64,000 bases of DNA from Sphingomonas tagetis (GTDB lineage Bacteria; Pseudomonadota; Alphaproteobacteria; Sphingomonadales; Sphingomonadaceae), in assembly GCF_024211275.1 (NCBI RefSeq), contig NZ_JAMLDX010000001.1:124001-188000 (forward strand), read 5' to 3'. How positions within the stretch are numbered: position 1 is the stretch's first letter; each line of letters opens with the position of its first letter. The notes below the pieces were generated by a model. It was not told the DNA's origin. It was given only the letters and a program-made list of their open reading frames with translations, and ran no database searches. Shown here one piece after another: positions 17,337-28,329 of this stretch. Both the position numbers and the translations under genes were made by a program.

Positions 17337-17788
17337 GCTGCGGGTTTGGAGCGCAGCAAGGCGCTGCGGAGCGTGGTGCAGACGATCTCGTCGCGCTGGT
17401 TGAGCATCACATGCTTGAAGGTGACGATGCCCTGGCCGGGGCGCGACTTCGACGGACGCAGTTCGACCACTTCGGTCTCGGCGCGCAGCGTGTCGCCGAT
17501 GAACACCGGCTTGGGCATTCGCACCTCGTCATAGCCGAGATTGGCGATCAGTGTGCCGAGCGTGGTGTCGCCGACTGAGATGCCGACCAGCAGCGCGAAG
17601 GTGAAGGTGCCGTTGACGAGGATACGGCCGAACTCGCTCGCGCCCGCCGCTTCGGCATCCAGGTGTAGCGGCTGCGGATTGTGCGTGAGCGTCGAGACGA
17701 GCAGATTGTCGGTCTCGGTCACCGTGCGGCGCAGGTCGTGGACGATGCGGTCGCCGATTTGCCATTCGTCATAAAACCGGCCCGCCAT
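17333..17788 (-). CDS. MaoC-family hot-dog dehydratase
   Basis: A 151-residue single hot-dog fold. The pattern DNLLVSTLTHNPQPLHLD followed by GRILVNGTF matches MaoC/R-hydratase active sites (Asp/Asn and His of the hydratase motif). Such enzymes hydrate enoyl-CoA thioesters. It is the first gene of a two-gene unit with the [2Fe-2S] protein, near branched-chain acyl-CoA degradation genes. The exact substrate is not readable. Confidence 0.85.
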   Translation of the reverse strand: MAGRFYDEWQIGDRIVHDLRRTVTETDNLLVSTLTHNPQPLHLDAEAAGASEFGRILVNGTFTFALLVGISVGDTTLGTLIANLGYDEVRMPKPVFIGDTLRAETEVVELRPSKSRPGQGIVTFKHVMLNQRDEIVCTTLRSALLRSKPAA

Positions 17789-17838
17789 TCGTCGTCTCCC
17801 GCTTGGTTTGCGTTCAAATAGCCGATGAGCGGCGCGTG

Positions 17839-18696
17839 TCAGCCCCCGAACTGAGCGCGCAATGCGTCGAGCAGCGGTTCGGCATCGTCGCGCAGCCGTG
17901 CGGCATCCTCGCCCCAGACAAGCCCAAGCGTGCGCGTGAGGTCGAAACCGGTCAGCGCCGGACTGGCGACGCCGGCGTGGCGGTGAGAGGCGGGGACGAC
18001 CGTCACGCCGAGCCCGGCGCGGACCATGTCGAGCGCGCGATCGTCATTGGTGGTGCGCAGCGCGAAGAAGGGGCGGATGCCGCGCTGCGTGAAATAGCGG
18101 CTGGTTTCGGACAATGCCTCGCAATGACGGCGCACGATCATCGTCTCGCCCGCCATCGCCTCGCCGGGCAGCGAGGGCTCGGCGGCGAGCGGATGCGCGC
18201 TGGGGAGGGCGAGCGCATAGCCTTCGGTGCGCAAGGGTTCGGCATCGGCATCGCGCACGATCGTCAGCGCAAGGTCGATGCGGCCGCGCGCGAGATATTG
18301 CGTGAGGCTCCGTTCATTGCCTTCAAGCAGTTCGACGCGGACGCCGGGCGCGGTCTGCGCCAGCGTCACGACCAGCGCGGACAGCTCGGCCGTGGCGATC
18401 GTCGAGAGCACGCCCAGCCGCAGCGTATCGACCGGGGCGAGTCCCGTGATCGACGCCTGCGCCAGATGAAATTCGCGTTCGATCCGCCGCGCATGCACGG
18501 CGAAGCGCGCGCCCGCCTCGGTCAGCTCGACGCGCTGGCTGTTGCGGCGGAGCAGCTTCGCGCCCGCCTCGCGCTCCAGCTTGGCGATGCCGGCGGAGAG
18601 CGTGGGCTGCGTCACATTCACCTGATTGGCCGCCGCGGTGAAGCTGCCGTTATCGATCACGGCGAGAAAATAGCGCAGCAAATAGCGGTCTATCAT
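17839..18696 (-). CDS. LysR-family transcriptional regulator
   Basis: A 285-residue regulator. The N-terminal winged helix-turn-helix is typical (FTAAANQVNVTQPTLSAGI) and is followed by a periplasmic-binding-like effector domain. It has only one Cys in the effector domain (RRHCEAL), so it is not a redox-switch OxyR despite the operator sequence. It is divergent from the isovaleryl-CoA dehydrogenase gene, suggesting that it controls leucine catabolism. A perfect palindrome overlaps its own start codon (18695-18709). Confidence 0.92.
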   Translation of the reverse strand: MIDRYLLRYFLAVIDNGSFTAAANQVNVTQPTLSAGIAKLEREAGAKLLRRNSQRVELTEAGARFAVHARRIEREFHLAQASITGLAPVDTLRLGVLSTIATAELSALVVTLAQTAPGVRVELLEGNERSLTQYLARGRIDLALTIVRDADAEPLRTEGYALALPSAHPLAAEPSLPGEAMAGETMIVRRHCEALSETSRYFTQRGIRPFFALRTTNDDRALDMVRAGLGVTVVPASHRHAGVASPALTGFDLTRTLGLVWGEDAARLRDDAEPLLDALRAQFGG

Positions 18697-18709
18697 AGAT
18701 CACATCTAT
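18695..18709. promoter_or_regulatory. LysR-type operator ATAGAT-CAC-ATCTAT
   Basis: A perfect inverted repeat with six-base arms and three-base spacer, overlapping the LysR start codon and ~85 bases from the ivd start. It fits the T-N11-A rule for LysR proteins and even the ATAGntnnnanCTAT half-site described for OxyR. Confidence 0.6.
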
Positions 18710-18794
18710 ACTGTTGCGCGCTGCCTTTCAATTTTTCTCGGGCACCACGACGCGATATGCTGCGTTCAACGAACTTGACGATCCAGGAGAGCGT

Positions 18795-19952
18795 ATGAGC
18801 CTGCCCCAGATGGACTTCGCGCTCGGCGAAACCGCAGAGATGATCCGCGACACTACGCAGCGCTTTGCCAAGGAGCGGATCGAGCCGCTCGCCGCGAAGA
18901 TCGATGCCGACGACTGGTTCCCGCGCGACGAGCTGTGGACCGCGATGGGCGAGCTCGGGCTGCACGGCATCACCGTCAGCGAGGAATTTGGCGGCCTCGG
19001 CCTCGGCTATCTCGAGCATGTCATCGCGTGCGAGGAAGTCAGCCGCGCCTCGGCGTCGATCGGCCTGAGCTATGGCGCGCACTCGAATTTGTGCGTCAAC
19101 CAGATCAGCCGCTGGGCGTCGCCCGAGCAGAAGGCGAAATATCTGCCCAAACTGATCTCCGGCGAGCATGTCGGATCGCTGGCGATGTCCGAGGCCGGCG
19201 CTGGCAGCGACGTCGTCGGCATGAAATTGCGCGCCGAGCACAAGGGCGACCGCTACATCCTCAACGGCACGAAGTTCTGGATCACCAACGCGGCCTATGC
19301 CGACACGCTGGTCGTCTATGCCAAGACCGGTGAGGGCTCGCGCGGCATCACCACCTTCCTGATCGAGAAGGACATGCCCGGTTTCAGCATCGGGCAGAAG
19401 ATCGACAAGATGGGGATGCGCGGCTCGCCGACCGCCGAGCTGGTGTTCGACGATTGCGAAGTGCCCGAAGAGAATGTCATGGGGCCGCTCAACGGCGGCG
19501 TCGGCGTGCTGATGTCGGGCCTCGACTATGAGCGCACTGTGCTCGCCGGCATTCAGCTCGGCATCATGCAGGCGTGCCTCGACGTGGTGCTGCCGTACCT
19601 TCGCGAGCGCAAGCAGTTCGGACAGGCGATCGGCTCGTTCCAGCTGATGCAGGCCAAGGTCGCCGACATGTATGTCGCGCTCAACTCGGCGCGGGCCTAT
19701 GTCTATGCGGTGGCGCAGGCGTGCGATGCCGGGCGGACCACGCGCTTCGACGCGGCGGGCGCGATCCTGCTGGCGAGCGAGAATGCGTTCAAGGTCGCGG
19801 GCGAGGCGGTGCAGGCGCTGGGCGGCGCGGGCTATACCAAGGACTGGCCGGTCGAACGCTTCCTGCGCGACGCCAAGCTGCTCGACATCGGGGCGGGGAC
19901 CAACGAGATCCGCCGAATGCTGATCGGTCGCGAGCTGATCGGCGCGGCGTGA
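18795..19952 (+). CDS. ivd: Isovaleryl-CoA dehydrogenase
   Basis: A 385-residue FAD-dependent acyl-CoA dehydrogenase. The substrate-binding segment [11 protein letters not shown] carries the catalytic Glu in the position used by isovaleryl-CoA dehydrogenases. The flavin-binding [10 protein letters not shown] and C-terminal [14 protein letters not shown] are intact. It oxidises isovaleryl-CoA to 3-methylcrotonyl-CoA in leucine degradation. The start at 18795 follows an AGGAGA ribosome binding site by four bases. Downstream carboxylase subunits act on its product. Confidence 0.94.
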   Translation: MSLPQMDFALGETAEMIRDTTQRFAKERIEPLAAKIDADDWFPRDELWTAMGELGLHGITVSEEFGGLGLGYLEHVIACEEVSRASASIGLSYGAHSNLCVNQISRWASPEQKAKYLPKLISGEHVGSLAMSEAGAGSDVVGMKLRAEHKGDRYILNGTKFWITNAAYADTLVVYAKTGEGSRGITTFLIEKDMPGFSIGQKIDKMGMRGSPTAELVFDDCEVPEENVMGPLNGGVGVLMSGLDYERTVLAGIQLGIMQACLDVVLPYLRERKQFGQAIGSFQLMQAKVADMYVALNSARAYVYAVAQACDAGRTTRFDAAGAILLASENAFKVAGEAVQALGGAGYTKDWPVERFLRDAKLLDIGAGTNEIRRMLIGRELIGAA

Positions 19953-19953
19953 G

Positions 19954-20292
19954 CTATTTGCCCACGAACAGGAAGGCCACGCCGGCCATGATGCAGCCGA
20001 ACGCGGCGAAGTGGCGCCAGTGCAGCGCTTCGCCGAGCACGGTGACCATGAACACGCCGAACACGGTCAGCGCGATCGCCTCCTGCGCGATCTTGAGCTG
20101 GCCCGGTGTCCAGCCGGCGAGGAAGCCGACGCGGTTGGCCGGGACGGCGAAGCAATATTCGACCCCGGCGATCAGCCAGGAGATCAGGATCACGGTGAGC
20201 AGCGGCTTTTCGAGTCCGCCTTTGCCGAGGTGCCAATACCAGGCGATGGTCATGAAGATGTTGGATGCGACGAGCAGCAGGATGGTCAGCAT
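19954..20292 (-). CDS. DUF486/DMT-family small membrane protein
   Basis: A 112-residue protein of four predicted membrane helices, with the conserved [18 protein letters not shown] segment of the DUF486 family, related to small drug/metabolite transporter-like proteins. It has a good ribosome binding site (GGGAG, six bases before ATG 20292). It sits on the opposite strand between ivd and the carboxylase genes, interrupting an otherwise single operon. Its substrate is unknown. Confidence 0.87.
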   Translation of the reverse strand: MLTILLLVASNIFMTIAWYWHLGKGGLEKPLLTVILISWLIAGVEYCFAVPANRVGFLAGWTPGQLKIAQEAIALTVFGVFMVTVLGEALHWRHFAAFGCIMAGVAFLFVGK

Positions 20293-20340
20293 GATGGCTC
20301 CCTTGGCGACGATGTGCGCGAGCGGGACGGGAGAGGCAAG

Positions 20341-21941
20341 ATGAGCGGTCCGGTGCTCAAGTCCGCGCTGAACGCGGAGGACGCGGGGTTTCAGGCCAAT
20401 GCTGCGCACAATCGCGCGCTGGTCGAGCGGCTCCACGCCGATGTCGCGCAGGCGGCGCTGGGCGGCAACGAGAAGAGCCGCGAGCGCCACACGTCGCGCG
20501 GCAAGCTGCTGCCGCGCGAGCGCGTCGAGCGGCTGCTCGATCCGGGCGCGCCGTTCCTCGAGATCGGCCAGCTCGTCGCGTGCGACATGTATGACGGCGA
20601 GGTCCCTGGCGCGGGTGTGATCGCAGGGATCGGCCGCGTATCGGGCCGCCAGGTGATGATCCTGTGCAACGACGCCACGGTGAAGGGCGGCACCTACTAT
20701 CCGATGACCGTCAAGAAGCATCTGCGCGCGCAGGAGATTGCCGAGGCGAACCGGCTGCCGTGCATCTATCTGGTCGATAGCGGTGGCGCCAACCTGCCGC
20801 ATCAGGCTGAGGTGTTCCCCGACAAGGAGCATTTCGGCCGCATCTTCTTCAATCAGGCGAACATGTCGGCCAAGGGCATCCCGCAGATCGCCTGCGTGAT
20901 GGGCAGCTGCACCGCGGGCGGCGCCTATGTGCCCGCCATGTCCGACGAGACAGTTATCGTGCGCAATCAGGGCACGATCTTCCTTGCCGGCCCGCCGCTG
21001 GTGAAGGCCGCGACGGGCGAGGAGATCACTGCCGAGGATCTGGGCGGTGGCGACCTGCACGGGCGCAAGTCGGGCGTGGTCGATCATGTCGCGGAGAATG
21101 ACGCGCACGCGCTGACGATCGTGCGCGACATCGTGTCGCACCTGCCGCGCGACCGGAAGCCCGACGTCCCGATCATCGACCCGATCGCGCCGAAGTTCGA
21201 CGCCGAAGACCTTTACGGCATCGTCCCGACCGACGTGCGCGCGCCCTATGACGTGCATGAGGTGATCGCGCGGATCGTCGATGGTAGCGAATTTCACGAG
21301 TTCAAGGCGCTCTATGGTTCCACGCTGGTGTGCGGCTTCGCGCATATCTGGGGCATCCCGGTCGCGATCCTCGCGAACAACGGCGTGCTGTTCAGCGAGA
21401 GCGCGGTCAAGGGCGCGCACTTCATCGAGCTCGCCTGCCAGCGCCGCATCCCGCTGCTGTTCCTCCAGAACATCTCCGGCTTCATGGTCGGCGGCAAATA
21501 CGAGGCTGAGGGCATCGCCAAGCATGGCGCCAAGCTGGTGACCGCGGTGGCCACGGCGAGTGTGCCGAAGATCACCGTGCTGATCGGCGGCAGCTTCGGC
21601 GCGGGCAATTACGGCATGTGCGGGCGGGCTTACAGCCCACGCTTCCTGTTTTCGTGGCCCAACTCGCGGATCAGCGTGATGGGCGGCGAGCAGGCCGCGT
21701 CGGTGCTGGCGACGGTCCATCGCGATGCCGACAAATGGTCGCCGGAGGATGCCGAGGCGTTCAAGGCGCCGATCCGTCAGAAGTACGAGGACGAAGGCAA
21801 CCCCTGGCACGCCACGGCGCGGCTGTGGGACGATGGCATCATCGACCCGGCGCAGACCCGCGACGTGCTGGGACTGGCCTTCGCGGCGACGTTGAACGCG
21901 CCGATAGCAGAGACACCGCGCTTCGGCGTGTTCCGGATGTG

Positions 21942-21942
<1 letters not shown>
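20341..21942 (+). CDS. mccB: Methylcrotonyl-CoA carboxylase carboxyltransferase (beta) subunit
   Basis: A 533-residue carboxyltransferase subunit. The acyl-CoA and carboxybiotin sites appear in [32 protein letters not shown] and [17 protein letters not shown], patterns typical of 3-methylcrotonyl-CoA carboxylase rather than propionyl-CoA carboxylase. It transfers CO2 from biotin to 3-methylcrotonyl-CoA. The start ATG at 20341 follows GGGAGAGG. Its TGA overlaps the ATG of the alpha subunit (TGATG). Confidence 0.94.
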
Positions 21943-23828
<1,886 letters not shown>

Positions 23829-23835
23829 CGGGCGC

Positions 23836-24597
23836 TCATTCCCGCCAGCTCTTGTCGGTCCGGTCGACCAGCCGCACCATCGCGGCGAAGTCGGCGGCGC
23901 CGGGGCCGCCGGGGACCTGTGCCATGTGCAGGTCGCGCTGATGCACCGCGACAACCTCGTCCGAGACGGTGAGCGGCGTGCCCATGCTGGCGGTGGCGAC
24001 CTGGATCTCGCAGGCGCGCTGCAACGACCAATGCTTGATGAACGCCTCGGGCAGGGTGCGGCCCATGACGAGGATGCCGTGGTTGCGCAGCAGCATCACG
24101 CGCTTGCTGCCCAAATTCGCCAGCAGCCGCGCGCCCTCTTCGTCGCGCACGGTCACGCCCTCGAAATCATGATACGCGATCTGGCCAGCGAAGTTGCAGG
24201 CGTAGAAATTGGTGGGCCTTAGGCCGCCCTCGACGCTGCTGACCGCCATGCCCGCCGTGGTGTGCGTGTGCATGATGCAATGCGCGTCGGGCAGATGGCG
24301 GTGGAACAGCGCATGCTGGACGAAGCCGGCGCGGTTGACGGGGTAGGGGCTGTCGTCGAGCTTGTTGCCGTCGATGTCGATCTTGACGAGGTTCGACGCC
24401 TTCACCTCGCTGAAGTGCAGCCCGAACGGATTGATCAGGAACGCGCCTTCCTCGCCCGGGATCTTCAGCGTGATGTGGTTGTAGATCATCTCCGACCAGC
24501 CGAGCATGTCGAACACGCGATAGCAGGCGGCGAGTTGCTGGCGGGCCTCCCATTCGGCTTCGGTGATCTGCGGCTTGTCGAGACTCGCGGTGGCCAT
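23836..24597 (-). CDS. Class II aldolase/adducin-family protein
   Basis: A 253-residue protein of the zinc-dependent class II aldolase/adducin fold. The metal ligands appear in CIMHTHTTAG (two His) and VMLLRNHGILV (His). The family includes fuculose-phosphate aldolases and non-enzymatic adducin relatives; the glutamate and tyrosine positions do not let me choose a substrate. It is convergent with mccA. It is cytoplasmic. Confidence 0.87.
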   Translation of the reverse strand: MATASLDKPQITEAEWEARQQLAACYRVFDMLGWSEMIYNHITLKIPGEEGAFLINPFGLHFSEVKASNLVKIDIDGNKLDDSPYPVNRAGFVQHALFHRHLPDAHCIMHTHTTAGMAVSSVEGGLRPTNFYACNFAGQIAYHDFEGVTVRDEEGARLLANLGSKRVMLLRNHGILVMGRTLPEAFIKHWSLQRACEIQVATASMGTPLTVSDEVVAVHQRDLHMAQVPGGPGAADFAAMVRLVDRTDKSWRE

Positions 24598-24691
24598 GAC
24601 CCTCTCCGTTTTCGTGGTTGCGGTATGTATGCCATGAGCCGGGCGCGCGGAGCAACTTGCCTTGGCCGCGGCGGGCAGCTAGGGGCCACGT

Positions 24692-24812
24692 CAGTCATCT
24701 GGGGAGTAGCCAGCCGTCGCGAGACGGGCCTTCGCGTCAACATACTTGGTCGAGAGGCCATGGTGCGAAGGGGACGATACCGCGAGCCGGTGTTCGTCCG
24801 GGCGAGACCAAT
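24692..24812 (+). promoter_or_regulatory. yybP-ykoY-type manganese riboswitch
   Basis: The ~120-base leader of the UPF0016 gene carries the conserved core in order: GGGGAGTAGC (24701-24710), GTCAACATAC (near 24735), and GCGAGACCA (near 24802), separated by helix-forming arms. This matches the Mn2+-sensing yybP-ykoY class, which is known to precede UPF0016/TMEM165 and other manganese exporters. The next hairpin (24813-24853, GCCATGC / GCATGGT) lacks a T-run, so control may be translational. Confidence 0.82.
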
Positions 24813-24891
24813 GGCGCCATGCTTTCCGCTCAGGCCGGGCGGGGGGGCATGGTGTCATTGCGTTCGAACCTGCCCGGCCCGGAGACGTTTC

Positions 24892-25461
24892 TTGGAAGCC
24901 CTGCTCACCTCCACCGCCGTTGTCGCGCTCGCCGAAATCGGTGACAAGACGCAGTTGCTCGCGATCCTGCTGGCGACGCGGTTCAAGCGGCCGCTGCCGA
25001 TCATCCTCGGCATCCTTGTGGCGACGCTGGCCAATCATTTCCTGGCCGCGCTGGTCGGGCAGCAAGCGGCCACGATCCTCGAAGGGACGTGGTTCCGCTA
25101 CGCGATTGCCGCGTCGTTCATCGCGATGGCGCTGTGGACGCTGGTTCCCGACAAGCTCGACGATCTGGAAGACAAGCCGGCGCGGTTCGGCGCGTTCGTC
25201 ACGACGACCGTCGCGTTCTTTCTGGTCGAGATGGGCGACAAGACACAGGTCGCGACGGTGGCGCTGGGCGCGCGCTTTGCCGAGGTCGGCTGGGTGACGG
25301 CGGGAACGACGTTGGGCATGATGATCGCCAATGTTCCTGCCGTGCTGCTGGGCAACGAATTGGTGAAGCGCGTGCCGATGAAAGCCGTGCGCTTTGCCGC
25401 GGCGCTGTTGTTCCTTGCGATCGGGCTATGGGTCCTCGCGCAGACGATATTGCGTGGCTAA
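24892..25461 (+). CDS. UPF0016/TMEM165-GDT1 family cation (Mn2+) exporter
   Basis: A 189-residue protein with six predicted membrane helices in two inverted halves, each carrying the family signature: EIGDKTQ (~residue 14) and EMGDKTQ (~112). Members export Mn2+ or exchange Ca2+/Mn2+ for protons. The start is probably TTG at 24892, seven bases after GGAGA; no in-frame ATG stands near the first motif. The yybP-ykoY leader immediately upstream strongly supports manganese as the effector and substrate. Confidence 0.88.
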   Translation: MEALLTSTAVVALAEIGDKTQLLAILLATRFKRPLPIILGILVATLANHFLAALVGQQAATILEGTWFRYAIAASFIAMALWTLVPDKLDDLEDKPARFGAFVTTTVAFFLVEMGDKTQVATVALGARFAEVGWVTAGTTLGMMIANVPAVLLGNELVKRVPMKAVRFAAALLFLAIGLWVLAQTILRG

Positions 25462-25470
25462 GCAACAGCG

Positions 25471-26343
25471 ATGAGCAGCGAATCCCATTTTCTAGCGGTC
25501 GAGACCGGCGGCACCAAATTGCTCGCGCGGCTGGTGCGCGGCGATGCCGTGGTGGCGGAAGAACGGTGGCCGACCACCACGCCCGCGTCGGCGGAGGCGG
25601 CGCTGGTCGCTTTTGCCGGGGCCGTGCCGGTTGCCGGAATCGGCATCGCGGCGTTCGGGCCGATCGTGGTCGACCCGGCGGCGGCGAATTATGGCGAAGT
25701 GCTGGCGACACCCAAGCCGGGCTGGACCGGCGCGAACTTGCGCAAGCTGTTGAGCGAGCGGCTGGGCGCACCGGCGGCGGTCGATACCGATGTGAACCTC
25801 GCCGCGGTCGCCGAGCAGCGGCATGGTGCGGGGCAGGGCTGCGCGAGCGTCGCCTATGTCACGATCGGCACCGGGATCGGCGCCGGACTGGCGCGCGAGG
25901 GGCGGACATTGGTGGGGGCACTGCATCCGGAGATGGGGCATGTGCCGGTGCTCCGGCTGGCCGGTGACGAGACGCGCAGCGGCTGCCCGTTCCACGCGAG
26001 CTGCGCCGAAGGAATGGCTGCCGGACCGGGTGTGCAGGCGCGGCTACAGGGTCGCAAGCTCGAGGATTCGCCGGCCGATTTCGCCGCTGTTGCCGACTAT
26101 GTCGGCCAGTTGTTCGCGACGATCGTGCTGGCATGGTCGCCGCACCGCATCGTCGCGGGCGGCGGCGTGCTCGGCGTGCGGGGGCTGCGCGAAGCCGCGG
26201 CGGTCCGGATGACGGCGGCGCTGGGCGGCTATGGCGTCGGCGCGGCGGCGCAAGCTGCTGGGTTTGTCGCCGCGCCCAAGCTCGAACATGCCGGGCTCGA
26301 GGGCGCATTGCTGCTCGCCCGGACTGCCGCCAAAGCGGTGTGA
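25471..26343 (+). CDS. ROK-family sugar kinase (fructokinase-like)
   Basis: A 290-residue ROK kinase. The N-terminal phosphate loop is ETGGTKLLA, the nucleotide site YVTIGTGIGAGL, and the ROK metal site is split between HPEMGHVPV and CPFHASCAEG (His and Cys zinc ligands). The pattern fits bacterial fructokinases (ScrK/Mak type), which make fructose 6-phosphate; another hexose is possible. It begins 10 bases after the UPF0016 stop, so it may share the riboswitch-controlled transcript. Confidence 0.88.
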   Translation: MSSESHFLAVETGGTKLLARLVRGDAVVAEERWPTTTPASAEAALVAFAGAVPVAGIGIAAFGPIVVDPAAANYGEVLATPKPGWTGANLRKLLSERLGAPAAVDTDVNLAAVAEQRHGAGQGCASVAYVTIGTGIGAGLAREGRTLVGALHPEMGHVPVLRLAGDETRSGCPFHASCAEGMAAGPGVQARLQGRKLEDSPADFAAVADYVGQLFATIVLAWSPHRIVAGGGVLGVRGLREAAAVRMTAALGGYGVGAAAQAAGFVAAPKLEHAGLEGALLLARTAAKAV

Positions 26344-26368
26344 AATCGACCCGGATCGGCGAATTCTA

Positions 26369-26382
26369 ACTTAATATTAAGT
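26369..26382. promoter_or_regulatory. 14-bp AT-rich perfect palindrome
   Basis: ACTTAATATTAAGT is a perfect palindrome and very AT-rich for this genome. It lies ~110 bases upstream of the PilZ gene. It could be an operator or part of a promoter; the binding protein is unknown. Confidence 0.35.
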
Positions 26383-26490
26383 GCACTTTTCAAGGCGTTG
26401 GTAGCAGGAGTTCCCATAAAGGAGGCTCGGGGTGGGCTGGAACGGCTGCGGTGAGCACACGCGGTTCCAGTTTCTGGGTGCTCGCGGGGG

Positions 26491-27123
26491 ATGCCCGTGC
26501 AGAGAAAGAAGAAGGACGTGGCCGGTCAGGCGAACGAGGATCGCCGTTCCGGTAATCGATTTACCACGGTGTTTCAGGTGGCGCGCGTCGAGACCGATGC
26601 GGGCAGCGAACATTTGTGCCTGATCCGCAATATCGGGCCGGGCGGCGTGATGCTGGAGACGCCGGTGCCGGTCGAAACGGGCACGCGGCTTCATATCGAA
26701 CCCAAGGTCTGCGCGCCCCTGAAGGGCACGGTCTGCTGGGTGAAAGACAAGCATGCCGGCATCGCCTTCGACGATCCGATCGACGTCGAATCCTATCTCC
26801 GGACGGCGCGCCCGCTGCCCTCGGGGCAGGTGCCGCGTAGGCCACGAGTCTCGGCCGGATTTCAGGGACAGTTGCGGATCGGGCGGGACTGGTATCCGGT
26901 CCAGATCCTCGATCTGTCGCAAGGCGGCGCGAAGGTGGAGGCCGAAATCATCATCGAGCAAGGCGTCGCGGTCGAGCTGTGCGTAGAGCGTTCGGTTTCG
27001 CTGCACGCCCATGTGCGATGGATGCGCAATGGCCAGGCCGGATTGATCTTCGTTCGCGCGCTGTCGATTGCCGATCTCGCCAAATGGACCGGGCCGGCGG
27101 CTTCGGGCGCCGCGGCGGCATGA
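26491..27123 (+). CDS. Tandem PilZ-domain protein (c-di-GMP receptor)
   Basis: A 210-residue protein with two PilZ domains. The first (~18-95) has RRSGNR and RNIGPGGVMLE; the second (~110-200) has PRRPR and LDLSQGGAKVE. Both are near the RxxxR and (D/N)xSxxG c-di-GMP-binding motifs; the first has Gly for Ser. It presumably binds c-di-GMP and alters motility or polysaccharide output. The ATG at 26491 has a weak ribosome binding site, while a perfect AAAGGAGG lies ~65 bases upstream (26418-26425) in front of an overlapping out-of-frame GTG ORF, so a short leader ORF or an upstream start is conceivable. Confidence 0.85.
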   Translation: MPVQRKKKDVAGQANEDRRSGNRFTTVFQVARVETDAGSEHLCLIRNIGPGGVMLETPVPVETGTRLHIEPKVCAPLKGTVCWVKDKHAGIAFDDPIDVESYLRTARPLPSGQVPRRPRVSAGFQGQLRIGRDWYPVQILDLSQGGAKVEAEIIIEQGVAVELCVERSVSLHAHVRWMRNGQAGLIFVRALSIADLAKWTGPAASGAAAA

Positions 27124-27149
27124 AACGGGGATGCTGAGGCGGGAGCGCT

Positions 27150-28295
27150 TCAGCCCCGGATCACATGCGGCACGAAGCGCGCGCGGTTGCCGGTGATCAG
27201 CCCGTCCTCGCGAATGCCCATGCCCGCCGCAGCGCCATCGACGATCCAGCTGCCGATCACCGGATAGCCCTTGCCGAAATCGCGCATCGGATAGAGTTCC
27301 TGATACATGGTCAGGCCCTCGCGATAGTCGCCCGCCGAACGGGCGAGCGTCTCGCCGTGGCGGACGACCTCGATGTTGGCGCCTTCACGCGCGAGGAACG
27401 GCTTGGCGACATAGCTTTCGCCGATGCGGTCCTTGACGACCGACGCGGCGAGCAGGTTCGGGTGGCCGGGGAACATCGCCCATAGCACCTGCAGGATCGC
27501 CTTGTTGCTCCACAGCATCTTCCAGATCGGCTCGATCCAGGCGGTGTCGTCGAGATGGCGGACGATATCCTCGCCATAGCTTTCGCGGACGATCCATTCC
27601 CATGGATAGAGTTTGAAGATCGCGCTGATCAACTGGTTTTGGTGGTCGAGGATGCGGCCGTCCTCGTCGATCCCGATATCGTCGATCACCACGGCATGCG
27701 TCGTCAGCCCCGCTTGCTGCGCGAGATCGCGCATATAGGTGGTGGTGATTGTGTCCTCATGCGCCGCGTCGGCGACATGGGTGAACCAGACATGCTGGCC
27801 GGGCAGGCGCGAGCGGATCGCGGCCCATTGACCGATCAGCTTTTCGTGCAGGCTGTTGAACTGGTCGTCCTGCGGAAAGACGGCTTCCTTCCAGTCCCAT
27901 TGCACCACCGCGCATTCGAGCATCGAGGTCGGCGTGTCGCAGTTGAACTCGAACAGCTTGGGGTCGCCGTCACCGTTGTAGCCGAAATCGAACCGGCCAT
28001 AGTTCAGCGCGGGCGGCTCGTGCTTCCACGCGGTGCGGATGGCCCTGTGGCAATAGCTCGGGATGCCGAACTGTTCGAGGATCTCGGCGTCCTTGACGAT
28101 ATAGTCGCCGGCTTCGAGGAACAGCTCGTGGACGGTCTCGGTCGCGGTCTCGATTCGGTCGATCTCGTCCATCGTGAACGAATAACAGGCGCTCTCGTCC
28201 CAATAGGGGCCGTCGGCATCGCTGTGCCAGATCAGCCCCTGCGCCTCGACCGCTTCCTGCCAGTTTTCGCGCGGGGCGACATCGTGGCGCTGCAT
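27150..28295 (-). CDS. Glutathionylspermidine-synthetase-like ATP-grasp ligase (YgiC/YjfC type)
   Basis: A 381-residue protein of the GSP_synth ATP-grasp family without the amidase domain of true Gsp. It has the family's FEFNCDTPTS and AKPFLAREGANI (ATP-grasp lysine) plus a C-terminal IGSWIVDG. Family enzymes form amide bonds between a carboxylate, via acyl-phosphate, and an amine. The substrate of YgiC/YjfC types is not established. It is the last gene of a three-gene unit with the YgiB-like lipoprotein and the DUF350 membrane protein, as in E. coli yjfL-M-C. Confidence 0.9.
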   Translation of the reverse strand: MQRHDVAPRENWQEAVEAQGLIWHSDADGPYWDESACYSFTMDEIDRIETATETVHELFLEAGDYIVKDAEILEQFGIPSYCHRAIRTAWKHEPPALNYGRFDFGYNGDGDPKLFEFNCDTPTSMLECAVVQWDWKEAVFPQDDQFNSLHEKLIGQWAAIRSRLPGQHVWFTHVADAAHEDTITTTYMRDLAQQAGLTTHAVVIDDIGIDEDGRILDHQNQLISAIFKLYPWEWIVRESYGEDIVRHLDDTAWIEPIWKMLWSNKAILQVLWAMFPGHPNLLAASVVKDRIGESYVAKPFLAREGANIEVVRHGETLARSAGDYREGLTMYQELYPMRDFGKGYPVIGSWIVDGAAAGMGIREDGLITGNRARFVPHVIRG

Positions 28296-28329
28296 CAGCG
28301 GCGTCCGCTATAAAAGACTTGCCGCTCCA

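Noticed and set aside
18695..18709. True OxyR binding site and OxyR regulator
   Set aside because: The adjacent LysR protein lacks the paired redox cysteines and OxyR N-terminus; the motif also fits a generic LysR site.
19954..21810. 618-residue minus-strand frame spanning the mccB region
   Set aside because: Only the last 112 residues (from ATG 20292, with ribosome binding site) look like a protein; the rest is mccB antisense.
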